Source: Collimonas sp. OK412
GTDB lineage: Bacteria > Pseudomonadota > Gammaproteobacteria > Burkholderiales > Burkholderiaceae_D
NCBI RefSeq assembly: GCF_900112135.1
Contig: NZ_FOLC01000006.1
Coordinates: forward strand, 202,916-266,915
Direction of reading: 5' to 3'
DNA length: 64,000 bases
The position numbers and the translations under genes were made by a program. How positions within the stretch are numbered: position 1 is the first letter of the stretch; the number at the start of each line of letters is the position of its first letter. Of the stretch, positions 41,632-51,140 are shown piece after piece. Below the pieces are notes generated by a model. The model was not told where the DNA came from and ran no database searches. It saw only the letters and a program-made list of their open reading frames with translations.

Positions 41632-43875
41632 ATGTATCCAAACCCTTCTGCAATGCTGGCCCGGGTAGGCCGCTTCAACCAGGACCGGCGTCTGGTCCGT
41701 ATCAAGACACCGCTCGATGCCGATCTGCTGCTGGTGCACCGGATGTACGGCAGCGAAGCCTTGTCCAAGCCGTTCCAATTGACCCTTGAATTGCTGTCGC
41801 CCTACGACCAGCTTGAACTCAAGCAGCTGGTCGGGCAGCCGGTGCTGCTGACCATGCTGACCGCAGCCGATGAGCGCCATTTCCACGGTTTTGTCCAGGA
41901 GTTCAGCCGTACCGGCAGCGACGGCGGGCTGGCCACTTACCAGGCGCAGCTGGCGCCGTGGTTTTCCTTCCTCGACTATGCCAGCAACTGCCGCGTGTTC
42001 CAGGACCTGTCGGTGCTGGAAATCACACAGGAAGTATTCAGCAAGTACGGCCAGCTGGCCGACTACCGTGTCGACCTGGTCTCCGGCCGTTATCCGAAAC
42101 TGCCGTACTGCGTGCAGTACAACGAATCCGATTTCACCTTCGTCTCGCGCCTGCTGGAGGACGCCGGCATCTACTACAGCTTCGAGCACAGCGAGAGTGG
42201 CCACAAGCTGGTGCTGGCCGACGATTCGACCCAGTGCCAGCCGCTGGCAGGCGACGCCACGGTGCGTTTCCAGCCCAACCAGGAATTGCAGGCCAGCGAC
42301 GTGCTGGACGACTGGCGGCCGCGGCGCCGGGTCGGGCCTTCCGTGCACAGCATCAAGAGTTTCGATTTCAAGCAGCCGCGCAATCCGCTCGCGGTCGAAC
42401 TGAAGAACGATGCTCCGCGCGGCACCTTACCCCAGTTCGAGCGCTATGCTTACGACGGCGCGGCCAGCTACGGCAACAGCTCGGTCGGCGAGCAGCTGAC
42501 CGCGGTGCGCGCCGAGGAAGCCGGCTGGCAAACCAAGCTGTTTGAAGGCGCCGGTACTACCCGGGAGCTGGTGGCCGGCCGCTATTTCGACCTGGCCGGC
42601 CATTTCGAGCACGAGGGGGACGATCCGACCGAACACCGTTTCATGGCGCTGCGGGTCAGCCACGACGCCCGCAACAATTTTTCCAGCGATTTCGGCGAAG
42701 CCCAGGATTGCATGTACCGGGTCGAGGTCAGCGCCCTGCGCCGCAAGATTCCCTACCGGCCCTTGCGCGACACCGCCAGGCCGCGCATGCCGGGGCCGCA
42801 GACGGCGACCGTGGTGGGACCGAAAGGCGAGGAGATCTGGCACGACAAATTCGGCCGCGTCAAGTTGCAGTTCCACTGGGACCGGCTGGGCCAGTTCAAT
42901 GACCAGAGCTCTTGCTGGGTGCGGGTCGCCAGCCCCTGGGCCGGCAGCGGCATGGGCGGCGTCTCGGCGCCGCGCGTGGGGCAGGAAGTGGTGGTCGATT
43001 TCCTCGACGGCAATCCGGACCGGCCCATCATCACCGGCCGTGTCTACAACGCCGACAACATGCCGCCGTTCGGCCAGGAAGTGAGCGGCATGCGCTCCAA
43101 GACCGTGCGCGGCGGCGGCTTCAACGAAGTCACCATGCACGACACCGGCGGCAGCGAACTGCTCAACATGCATGCCCAGCGCGACATGGCGGTGACGGTG
43201 CTGAACGACCATAACAGCACCGTCAACAACAACAAGGCGACCAAGGTTGCCGTCAACCACAGCCTGAATGTCGGCGCCAACCAGGATATCTCGGTGGGCG
43301 GCAACCGCGGCGCCACGGTGACCGGCAACGATACCCGCACCGTCACCGGCACGTCCACCGCCACCGTTACCGGCGCTGTGACGCAGACCTACCAGGCCGG
43401 CCAGAAACGGACCATTACCGCCGCGGGTTATAACGAAAACATCACCGGCGATTACGGCAGCAGCCTGGTCGGCAACTATAGCGGCAGCACCAGCGGCAAT
43501 TGGAAAAGGGATATCACCGGTACGCTCACCCATACCGTTACCGGCGCGGTCAGCGACACCATGCACGCCGGCCGCGAAGTGACGGTGACCGGCACCGACA
43601 AGCGCACGGTCGCCGGTCCGGTGGAAGACGGCAATACCGGACCGCGCCTGCTGTCGGTGACCGGCAACATGCAGCATGAAGTGTCCGGCACCCACACGGT
43701 GTATTCCGGCTCCGACCAGACCATTGCTTCCGGCAGCAAGGTCGACCTTGTCGTCGGCGGCGCCGGCATCAGCATCGACGCCGGCGAAATCACCATCACG
43801 GCAGGCGGCTCGATCATCAAGATCAACGGCGGCGGCGTGTCGATCAATGGCAGCAAGATCAACCTGAACAGCTAA
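41632..43875 (+). CDS. vgrG: T6SS spike protein VgrG
   Basis: The 747-residue protein has the gp27-like N-terminal half (YGSEALSKPFQLTLELLSPYDQLELKQLVGQPVLLTM), then the gp5 OB-fold (GEEIWHDKFGRVKLQFHWDRLGQFNDQSSCWVRVASPWAGSGMGG). A C-terminal needle of beta-helix repeats rich in TVTG, ITG and GNW follows, ending in ISIDAGEITITAGGSIIKINGGGVSINGSKINLNS. ATG 41632 is supported by GGAG at 7 bases. No extra enzymatic C-terminal domain is visible. It heads a vgrG-TPR-Rhs-immunity module. Confidence 0.96.
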   Translation: MYPNPSAMLARVGRFNQDRRLVRIKTPLDADLLLVHRMYGSEALSKPFQLTLELLSPYDQLELKQLVGQPVLLTMLTAADERHFHGFVQEFSRTGSDGGLATYQAQLAPWFSFLDYASNCRVFQDLSVLEITQEVFSKYGQLADYRVDLVSGRYPKLPYCVQYNESDFTFVSRLLEDAGIYYSFEHSESGHKLVLADDSTQCQPLAGDATVRFQPNQELQASDVLDDWRPRRRVGPSVHSIKSFDFKQPRNPLAVELKNDAPRGTLPQFERYAYDGAASYGNSSVGEQLTAVRAEEAGWQTKLFEGAGTTRELVAGRYFDLAGHFEHEGDDPTEHRFMALRVSHDARNNFSSDFGEAQDCMYRVEVSALRRKIPYRPLRDTARPRMPGPQTATVVGPKGEEIWHDKFGRVKLQFHWDRLGQFNDQSSCWVRVASPWAGSGMGGVSAPRVGQEVVVDFLDGNPDRPIITGRVYNADNMPPFGQEVSGMRSKTVRGGGFNEVTMHDTGGSELLNMHAQRDMAVTVLNDHNSTVNNNKATKVAVNHSLNVGANQDISVGGNRGATVTGNDTRTVTGTSTATVTGAVTQTYQAGQKRTITAAGYNENITGDYGSSLVGNYSGSTSGNWKRDITGTLTHTVTGAVSDTMHAGREVTVTGTDKRTVAGPVEDGNTGPRLLSVTGNMQHEVSGTHTVYSGSDQTIASGSKVDLVVGGAGISIDAGEITITAGGSIIKINGGGVSINGSKINLNS

Positions 43876-43898
43876 GACCTTACCGAAAGGACGCCAGC

Positions 43899-45527
43899 AT
43901 GGCGAAGAATCCTGTCGAAAAGCGCGTCGACACCCTGCGCAACCTGTGGCTGGAACACACCGACGATCCGCAAATGCGGGTGCTGGTGTGGCGCATCCCG
44001 GACAATGCCGACCGCATGCTGCAAGCGTTTTTCGAGATGCAGCAACATCCTGGCGACTGGACCACGCCGGACCTGTTCCTGCGCTTCGATGCGCCGTTTG
44101 ACACTGGCTTCGGCTACAGCCGCGCATTGCGCCAGGCCCTGGCCGACAGCTATATCGACAGCAAGGACAGCCTGCGTGAGCAAGGCGTGGCGGCAGACTG
44201 GCCATTCACCCGGTTGCCTCATCACGATTCGGCATCCGGGACAATGGCCGTTCTGGCTTCATTCGCGCAGCATCACCAGGCGCAGCTAGCGCATTTGCGC
44301 TACGTGAACGCGGTGCTGGCGCCGAATGGCGTGGCCAGCCAGGACGCCTGGGAAGTCTGGCTGGATGCCGCGCTGCATAGTCCCGGCCTGGCGTCGGATG
44401 CGAGCCGAGTACGGCTGACGCTGGTCGACACCTTGTCCGATCGCCGCTGGCAGGCACTGGCGCAGCGCCATGGCGCCCGTGTCCGCGTAGTGGAAGCGCC
44501 GATCGACATGTTCGACATCGCCCGCGAAACGGTGGCGCAAGCTGGCGGTTCAGGACCGACGGTGGCTTACCGCCAGCTGCTCACCGACGTTATCACCCTG
44601 GTGGAAAAGGGCAGTGCGGCACAAACTGCGGCGCGCGCTGAAAAGGCCATGCAGATCGCACAGCGCGAGCAATGGCCGGACCAGCAGGTAGTGCTGCAGA
44701 TGGCGGTGGCCGGCGCCTATGTAAAAGAAAAGAACTATGCCGACGCCATCAAGCGCTATCGCGACGCCCGCACATGCGCCACCCAGGCGGAACAGGACAA
44801 ACACCCGATGGCGGCCGACCTGATCATGCAGACCTGGTTCGGCGAAGCCGGCGTATGGCTGGTTGCGAAGCAGCCTGAAAAAGCGGCGCAAGCCTACCGC
44901 AGCGCCGCGGAACAGGCGCAGCGCGTACCCAATCCCATGTTTGAAATCGAAGGTTTCCGCATGGCCGGCTATTGTTATGCGCAAGCCCGGCAGGAAAAAC
45001 CGGCGCGCGACCACGGCGCCCTGGCATTGCGCGCCGCAAAAGCCATCGACCCTGCCGAGCGTCCGCTCACCACCATGGCGCTGGCCCTGCAGGACCTGTT
45101 GCGGCTGCAAGATCCGGGACGCACCGAAAAGCTGGAGCGCTGCGCGGCCGATTACCAGGCCGCCGTCGCCGCAGCGCACCTGCAAGCCGAACAGCAAGCC
45201 GGCAAGCTTGGCGCACAGCCTTCGCCGGCCGACCTGGAAAAAATCGAAAGCACCATGCACGCGCGTTTCGAAAGCGGTTTCCAGCGCCAGCGCCAGGAAC
45301 GCGAACACCTGATCGCAGGCGGCGACGAATTTTTCCGCAAAGTGGTGGCGCTGGCGCGCGAGCTGCTCAATCCGCTCTGGAATGGCCTGCCCGAGGTCAA
45401 GCATCCGCTCGACAAGGATGTGCCGGAATGGAGCGAGCCGCCGCAATTCACCAAGCTGCCCGATCCATCGGGTCTGATCAATGATGCCGCTCCAGTACAA
45501 CCGAGCGCCTCTGCAGTGACAGCTTGA
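43899..45527 (+). CDS. VgrG-Rhs linked protein with TPR-like helices, candidate effector adaptor
   Basis: The protein has 542 residues and no signal peptide. The N-terminal part (to ~210) has WLEHTDDPQMRVLVWRIPDNADRMLQAFFEM and VWLDAALHSPG. The middle (about 225-400) is TPR-like, with ARAEKAMQIAQREQWPDQQVVLQMAVAGAYVKEKNYADAIKRYRDA and EKAAQAYRSAAEQAQ. The C-terminal helices are charged and Gln-rich. Its place between vgrG and the PAAR-Rhs gene, with 13 bases to the latter, is where adaptor or chaperone genes sit. It lacks recognisable DUF4123 or DcrB-type motifs. Confidence 0.65.
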   Translation: MAKNPVEKRVDTLRNLWLEHTDDPQMRVLVWRIPDNADRMLQAFFEMQQHPGDWTTPDLFLRFDAPFDTGFGYSRALRQALADSYIDSKDSLREQGVAADWPFTRLPHHDSASGTMAVLASFAQHHQAQLAHLRYVNAVLAPNGVASQDAWEVWLDAALHSPGLASDASRVRLTLVDTLSDRRWQALAQRHGARVRVVEAPIDMFDIARETVAQAGGSGPTVAYRQLLTDVITLVEKGSAAQTAARAEKAMQIAQREQWPDQQVVLQMAVAGAYVKEKNYADAIKRYRDARTCATQAEQDKHPMAADLIMQTWFGEAGVWLVAKQPEKAAQAYRSAAEQAQRVPNPMFEIEGFRMAGYCYAQARQEKPARDHGALALRAAKAIDPAERPLTTMALALQDLLRLQDPGRTEKLERCAADYQAAVAAAHLQAEQQAGKLGAQPSPADLEKIESTMHARFESGFQRQRQEREHLIAGGDEFFRKVVALARELLNPLWNGLPEVKHPLDKDVPEWSEPPQFTKLPDPSGLINDAAPVQPSASAVTA

Positions 45528-45540
45528 GGAAGACAGGTCC

Positions 45541-48500
45541 ATGACTAACGCCGCCAAGCATTTCGATCCGCAAATCGGGATCGACATCCACATGTACGAA
45601 CTGGTGCCGGGAACGCCGCCGGTGCCGCTGCCGACCGCGCACATCTCGATGGTGCTCGATCCCTTCGATTACCTGCCATTCATCGGCGCCACGGTGCAGG
45701 TAGCCGGCGTCAAGCGCGCCACCGCGGGGACCGGAGGATTGTCGGTGCATATCCCGCTGGCGCTGTGGGTGCCGTTCCTGCGCGCCCCCGGCGGACCGCA
45801 GTTCGATGATGAGCTGTTCATGGGCAGCAAGACCGTACTCGCCGACGATTCGCCATTCTCGCGCCTAGGCATGCCGGTGCTGGATTGCAGCGTAGTCGGC
45901 ATGGTGCCGCCGTTCCGCCTGAAAAAGCCATCCAAGCCGCATCTGTCGATGACTTTGCCTACCTCGGTCAACCTGGCGATACCCGATAGCGTATTCATCG
46001 GCGGGCCGCCGACGATCTCCATGATGGCAATTGCGTCCAGGCTGGGACTCGCTGCCTTAGGTAAAGGATTCAAGGCACTGCGCGGCACCAAGGGTTACAA
46101 GCGGGCGGCTGAAGCCTTCAAGAAGGCGCGGCAGAAGCTGTTCAAGAATATGGAGCCGAGTTTCTTGAAATGCAAAGTGCTGCGCGCCGAGCCGGTCGAT
46201 ATCCGTGACGGCAGCGTCGCTCTCTCGCATCAGGATTTTGCGATACCGGGACGTTTGCCCCTGATCTGGAGTCGCGCTTATTCGTCGAATAATAACCACC
46301 AAGGCGTATGCGGATACGGCTGGCAGACGCCTGCGGATTTTCGGCTGGAAATCGAGCCGGATGGCATGGTCTTGTTTTTCGAGGCTAGCGGCGCGGCGGT
46401 ATTTCCACAATCGCCGCAAGCGATTGGGGTTGAACACGCGGTGACCGAATTTGTCGATGGCGCAAGATTGGTTTGGGTTAACAATGACGGCATAGATGAA
46501 CTGCAAGTCGTCACCAAAGACGATTTGCGTTACGTTTTTCGCAAACCCGCACTGAACCTCTCGCCGTTGCATAAGGCTCTGCATCTGCAGGTCGAAAGGA
46601 TCGAGGATCTGAGCGGCAATCACTGGCGATTCGAGCGGGTCGACGGTCATTTGACAAGGATCGCAGAGAGCGGCATCAACGAGTTGCCGGGGCGTTTTAT
46701 CGAAGTGCATGAATTCGCTGGACAAATTCACCAGCTCAGCCTGCATGATCCGGCCACTGGCTTGACGCATCCGCTGGTGAGCTACAAATATCAAAACCAT
46801 GACTTGATCGCGGCTGTCGACGCCCTCGGTGCGGCCCGCGTTTTCGATTACGACCGTCATCATATGGTGCGCCACGCCGATCGTCTTGGGCTGTCTTTTC
46901 ATTATGCATATGATGCCGAATGGCGTGTAGTGCGCGCCTGGGGCGACCAGGGATTGCATGATTATCGCTTTGTGTACGACACTCTGTTGCGTGAAACGGC
47001 CGTAACCGATTCTCTTGGCCATACTTCGTTAGTGAAGTTCGATGACAATAACCTGCCTTTGTGCGAAATCGATGCCTTGGGCGGCGTCACCATATTTGAG
47101 TACGATGAGGTAGGGCGGACTACAGCCATGGTCGATGCCGCCGGAGCGCGTACGGAGTTTGATTTTGATGAGCGTGGAAACCTGCTGAAGCTGGTGCAGC
47201 CAGACGGCAGTGTCATCGCCATGGCTTACGACGACGCCAATCATGTGATCGAGGTGGTCGACCCGTCCGGGCGGAGCGTGCAGCGCAGCTGGGATGAACG
47301 AGGTTTGCTGCTGGAGCAAGGCAGCCCCATGGGCGCCCTTTCCCGGTTTACCTACGACACCTATGGCCAGCTCGCAACGCATACCAATCCGCGTGGCGCC
47401 GTCGCAGCATTGGCCTTCGATCGTTACGGAAATATCTCGCGGCTGACGGACGCCCTCAGCCATAGCACCTGCTTTGAACATGATGCCTTGGGTAACCTGA
47501 AGCGTCGCACCGATGCTGGCGGCAACGTCATCGAATATCGCCATGACGCCAAAGGCCGTCTGTTACAGATGCATCAGGCCGATGGCGGCGTCTATTGCGA
47601 CTACGACGCAGAAGACCAGCTCATTAGCTATATCGACCAGAACGGCGCTCGCACCCGGCTCGAGTATGTCGGAACCGGCCAGCTCGCCAAGCGGATACAG
47701 GCCGATGGCCACGTTTTCCAATACTTCTACGATACTGAAGAACAACTGATCGGCCTGCTCAATCAGCGCAAGGAAAATTATCTGCTCAAACGTGATGCGC
47801 TGGGCCGCATCGTTGAAGAGTGCGATTATTGGGGGCAGTCGCGCAGTTATCGCTATGATGCCGGCGGCAACCTGTCCAGCGCCACCGATCCATTGGGCCG
47901 CGTCATCGCCTACACTAGCGACCGCTTGGGGCGTATTACAAAAAAAACCTTACCCGATTGCGATCACCAAAACCGGCAAATCAGCGAATTTTTTAGCTAC
48001 GACAAGAACGGCGCATTGATTGAAACGCGGAATGCGCACCGGCACGTCCAGCGCAAGTTCAATGGCGACGGTTTCCTTATCGAAGAAATCCAGGACGGTT
48101 TTCAGATCGAGTACGGTTACGACGAGATTGGCAACCGGCTGTCACGGCAATCCAGCGCCGGCAACAAGATTGTCGCTACCTACGATTTACGCGATCAGGT
48201 GGCGACGATTGCCATCAATGACGAATCACCTGTCTTGATCGAGCGCGACGTACTTGGACGCGCCGTCAAAGAGCAATTGAGCAGCAGCGTCCAGCGGCAG
48301 TTGCGCTATGACGCGGCGGGCCATATGACCGCCCAGACCGTATTGCGCGACCAGGCTCCGTTATTCGCCACTAGTTTTGAGTACGACCGCGCCGGCAACC
48401 AGACCCGGCGCAACGACAGCGAGTACGGAGCTGATCTATACCACTATGACCCGTTAGGCAACATCTTGCGTCATACCGACCCTGCCGGCCGCGTCACGGA

Positions 48501-50142
48501 TTTTCTCAATGATCCGGCCGGTGACCGTTTGCGTACGCGGATCCGACAAATGGAAATGCAGCAGGCTGCAGGCGGCGAAGGGCAGGCCGGATTCCTGTGG
48601 AGCCGTGAAGGTAGCTATGCAGGAGCACACTATGTATTCGATCGTGCTGGCAATCTGATACAGCGCGGGGCCGGTCCGACGTCATCAGACTCGTCGGCTG
48701 CGGACTCTGCATTGCAACTGCGCTGGGACGCCAATCAACGTCTGGTCGAAAGTCGCCAAGACGGGCAAGTGACCCGCTACGGTTACGACCCGCTGGGGCG
48801 ACGCGTGTTCAAACGCGGTCCGAGCAGCACCACCTGGTTCTTCTGGGATGGCGATGCTCTGTTGGGCGAAGTGGAGCAAGCCAATGCCGCTTCAGGCGCC
48901 GATATCTGGCTGGCTGGCAATGTGGCTGATTTGATAGCGGTGCGCAAACGGCTCACGGAGCTGAAGACCTTGCATGCCCTGGCACGGGAGTATGTCTATT
49001 ATCCGGGCACGTTTGTGCCGCTGGCACTGATTGACCGCCATGCCAAGGCCGCCAGACTGCCTGCGGTTACCACGGCAAAAAAAAAGGACGTCAAGCCCGT
49101 CGTGCCGCAACAGGCAACACAAGTCGCTGCCCCGGTTACCGTGCCGTCCTCGCCGCCAGCCAATGGCCTTGGCGGCATGGGCGGTTTAGGCAGCGCCCCA
49201 CTGGGGCAGCAGAGCTGGAGCGCACCCTTGTTCCAAGAGGGGAATCGCCAATTAAGTCTGGCTGATGCCAAAGCGCCAGGCCAGATTGGTTTCGGCGCCG
49301 GAATGCGGCTTGGCGGCATTTCCAGTGCAGCGCTCCCGATGTCGACGCCGGCAAGTAATTCGCAAGAGATCAGGACCAGTGACACAGCATCAGCTCCTGA
49401 AGCGCCAGGCAGCGGCGTCTTCCACTATCACAACGATCGCAACGGCTGTCCCACCAGGTTGACTGACAGCGACGGGCGGATTGTCTGGTCGGCCAGTCAT
49501 GCTGCATGGGGTGCGGTACAGAGCTTCCATGTACATACAATCGACAATCCGATCCGATTTCAGGGGCAGTATTTTGACACCGAAACCGGATTGCATTACA
49601 ACCGGCATCGGTACTACGATCCTCATATCGGGCAGTTTGTCGGGCAAGATCCGATTGGATTGGCTGGTGGAAAGAACTTCTATCAATATGCGCGCAATGC
49701 GATTGGCTGGATTGATCCGCTCGGCCTGAGTGGTATTGAGTGGGTTGACCCTAGTACGCTTAATTTTTCCCAGGGATATGTAGAGGGAGAAACTGAAGAA
49801 TACGAAAGGGCGATGCGCAATAATGAGTGGGACTGGGAAAGGGTATCGGATCCAATGCATCCGAAAAGCAGCATCATTACGGTTGTGGAGGTAAATGGAC
49901 AGCTGGTGTCATTCGATAATCGGCGGCTTTTGGCGGCACAGAATGCAGGAGTTGCTAAAGTGCCGATTCATAGAGTCAATTTAGATGATATAAAGCCTGG
50001 CACCACCACTACTTGGGGAAACTCTTTGAAAAAGAGGTTGTTTTCAAGCCCTAAAGGCTCGGGTTTGCCGAAAATACAGTTGCCGGCGGAAGGATCGCCT
50101 AACAAGCCGAAGGTTTATATAAAAGGAGAAGGATGCAGATGA
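45541..50142 (+). CDS. PAAR-like N-terminus Rhs polymorphic toxin (T6SS effector)
   Basis: The 1533-residue protein has an N-terminal PAAR-like region (about 1-190, FIGATVQVAGVKRATAGTGGL... IPDSVFIGGPPTI). DUF6531-like entry follows (VDIRDGSVALSHQDFAIPGRLPLIWSRAYSSNN). Many YD/Rhs repeats run to ~1390 (for example YDALGR- and YRYDAGGNLSSATDPLGR-type units). The core ends GQDPIGLAGGKNFYQYARNAIGWIDPLGL, with DPLGL at 1392-1396. The last ~137 residues are the variable toxin: VVEVNGQLVSFDNRRLLAAQNAGVAKVPIHRV looks ParB-like. The 3' end is visibly AT-richer than the core, a sign of tip exchange. It overlaps the immunity gene by 10 bases. Confidence 0.93.
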   Translation: MTNAAKHFDPQIGIDIHMYELVPGTPPVPLPTAHISMVLDPFDYLPFIGATVQVAGVKRATAGTGGLSVHIPLALWVPFLRAPGGPQFDDELFMGSKTVLADDSPFSRLGMPVLDCSVVGMVPPFRLKKPSKPHLSMTLPTSVNLAIPDSVFIGGPPTISMMAIASRLGLAALGKGFKALRGTKGYKRAAEAFKKARQKLFKNMEPSFLKCKVLRAEPVDIRDGSVALSHQDFAIPGRLPLIWSRAYSSNNNHQGVCGYGWQTPADFRLEIEPDGMVLFFEASGAAVFPQSPQAIGVEHAVTEFVDGARLVWVNNDGIDELQVVTKDDLRYVFRKPALNLSPLHKALHLQVERIEDLSGNHWRFERVDGHLTRIAESGINELPGRFIEVHEFAGQIHQLSLHDPATGLTHPLVSYKYQNHDLIAAVDALGAARVFDYDRHHMVRHADRLGLSFHYAYDAEWRVVRAWGDQGLHDYRFVYDTLLRETAVTDSLGHTSLVKFDDNNLPLCEIDALGGVTIFEYDEVGRTTAMVDAAGARTEFDFDERGNLLKLVQPDGSVIAMAYDDANHVIEVVDPSGRSVQRSWDERGLLLEQGSPMGALSRFTYDTYGQLATHTNPRGAVAALAFDRYGNISRLTDALSHSTCFEHDALGNLKRRTDAGGNVIEYRHDAKGRLLQMHQADGGVYCDYDAEDQLISYIDQNGARTRLEYVGTGQLAKRIQADGHVFQYFYDTEEQLIGLLNQRKENYLLKRDALGRIVEECDYWGQSRSYRYDAGGNLSSATDPLGRVIAYTSDRLGRITKKTLPDCDHQNRQISEFFSYDKNGALIETRNAHRHVQRKFNGDGFLIEEIQDGFQIEYGYDEIGNRLSRQSSAGNKIVATYDLRDQVATIAINDESPVLIERDVLGRAVKEQLSSSVQRQLRYDAAGHMTAQTVLRDQAPLFATSFEYDRAGNQTRRNDSEYGADLYHYDPLGNILRHTDPAGRVTDFLNDPAGDRLRTRIRQMEMQQAAGGEGQAGFLWSREGSYAGAHYVFDRAGNLIQRGAGPTSSDSSAADSALQLRWDANQRLVESRQDGQVTRYGYDPLGRRVFKRGPSSTTWFFWDGDALLGEVEQANAASGADIWLAGNVADLIAVRKRLTELKTLHALAREYVYYPGTFVPLALIDRHAKAARLPAVTTAKKKDVKPVVPQQATQVAAPVTVPSSPPANGLGGMGGLGSAPLGQQSWSAPLFQEGNRQLSLADAKAPGQIGFGAGMRLGGISSAALPMSTPASNSQEIRTSDTASAPEAPGSGVFHYHNDRNGCPTRLTDSDGRIVWSASHAAWGAVQSFHVHTIDNPIRFQGQYFDTETGLHYNRHRYYDPHIGQFVGQDPIGLAGGKNFYQYARNAIGWIDPLGLSGIEWVDPSTLNFSQGYVEGETEEYERAMRNNEWDWERVSDPMHPKSSIITVVEVNGQLVSFDNRRLLAAQNAGVAKVPIHRVNLDDIKPGTTTTWGNSLKKRLFSSPKGSGLPKIQLPAEGSPNKPKVYIKGEGCR

Positions 50143-50618
50143 TCGATTTCAACAAAAAATATAATGACTCAGTTATTCAAGATAATTGGAAACAGGGTTT
50201 GCTGCCGCATTTTTCAGGAGTAGTAATTGGCGACGGCACAATGATAGCCATGGGCGAGAATTCCTTCAGGATAGGTGGCGTGCTGCAGCACCACGTCTAC
50301 CCGATCTGCGAATCATCGATTTCAAGTTTCATGAAATTTGAGCACGAATTTGTAGAGATAGAACCAAGGCAAAACCGCGTTGTTGCTCATGAGCCTGACT
50401 ACTATGCAATTTGCGGAGAAGGCGGGATGGGAAACGAGGGATTCGTGGCGGTAATTAAAGGCGATTCCTTAATCTGGTCCGCGTTCTTTACCGTATCCAA
50501 CCCTTTCTACGAATTGAGGATGCAGGGTAATTCGATCATTGCTACGTCCACCCATGATCGTTTTTGGAAGTTTCCGGTTTCTGAGCCGTGGAATGTAAAA
50601 ATACAAAGCGATGAGTAA
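50133..50618 (+). CDS. cognate immunity protein of the Rhs toxin (predicted)
   Basis: The protein has 161 residues (159 if ATG 50139 is used; AGGAG and AAGG serve both). It starts inside the last codons of the Rhs gene, is acidic, and has no signal peptide or membrane helix. It contains alternating beta-rich stretches (GVVIGDGTMIAMGENSFRIGGV, NRVVAHEPDYYAICGEGG, GFVAVIKGDSLIW). Low GC compared with the T6SS core matches the toxin tip. The immunity assignment rests on position and overlap; the family is not recognised. Confidence 0.75.
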   Translation: MQMIDFNKKYNDSVIQDNWKQGLLPHFSGVVIGDGTMIAMGENSFRIGGVLQHHVYPICESSISSFMKFEHEFVEIEPRQNRVVAHEPDYYAICGEGGMGNEGFVAVIKGDSLIWSAFFTVSNPFYELRMQGNSIIATSTHDRFWKFPVSEPWNVKIQSDE

Positions 50619-50709
50619 CACCAATCGGTTTCAGATCCCATCACGTCCGCCGGCCATTTCATCGTCCAGACCGTAGTCGGACGATGCCAGCTAAAATCCC
50701 GTGCTTGAA

Positions 50710-50749
50710 CTTTCTGATCCATTCGGTACTGGGTGAATAAATCAGAAAG
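50710..50749. repeat. 9-bp inverted repeat between convergent immunity and tssH-operon ends
   Basis: CTTTCTGAT (50710-50718) pairs exactly with ATCAGAAAG (50741-50749) around 22 bases. It lies 11 bases beyond the stop of the minus-strand gene at 50760. No U-tract follows on either strand, so it may be a weak bidirectional terminator or a recombination scar near the exchangeable toxin module. Confidence 0.35.
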
Positions 50750-50759
50750 ACCCCGACTC

Positions 50760-51128
50760 TTATCCGGTAATCTGGATAACGTGAAGAGCCGGCTGCTCCT
50801 TGCAACGCAAGTGATAACTCTTGTCCCCCACCTTCAGCGTGATGTGCAGGTTGTTATCCACCCCGCGCTGATCCCCGATCCCGCCTTCATGCGCCGTCGC
50901 CGACGGCAGCCACGGCCGTCCCTGCATCAGCTGCAGCAGCAGGCGCGCCTGTGAACGCGCCGAAGCGGAAGCCGTATCGAGCAAGTCGATGATGTCCGCC
51001 GGCGTCAGCTTGACGTAGTTGCGCACATCGGTGGCCTTGTCCTGGTACTGGAATTTGCGGCTGTATTTCTCGTCGAAGCGCTTCGAATAGCACTGCTTCA
51101 GGATTTTCTGCTTGGTTGCTGCATCCAT
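50760..51128 (-). CDS. small conserved-looking protein downstream of tssH
   Basis: The 122-residue, basic protein reads MDAATKQKILKQCYSKRFDEKYSRKFQYQDKATDVRNYVKLTPADIIDLLDTASAS, then a beta-rich end (VDNNLHITLKVGDKSYHLRCKEQPALHVIQI). There is no signal peptide or membrane helix. It starts 12 bases after tssH on the same strand and is therefore the last gene of the tssBC-hcp-EFGH run. I do not recognise a named Tss family; a cytoplasmic T6SS accessory is inferred from position. Confidence 0.6.
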   Translation of the reverse strand: MDAATKQKILKQCYSKRFDEKYSRKFQYQDKATDVRNYVKLTPADIIDLLDTASASARSQARLLLQLMQGRPWLPSATAHEGGIGDQRGVDNNLHITLKVGDKSYHLRCKEQPALHVIQITG

Positions 51129-51140
51129 GTTTTCTCCGTT

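Noticed and set aside
43200..43870. Repeat array or CRISPR-like periodicity in the vgrG 3' part
   Set aside because: The periodic ACCGTCACCGGC-like bases encode the TVTG beta-helix repeats of the VgrG needle.
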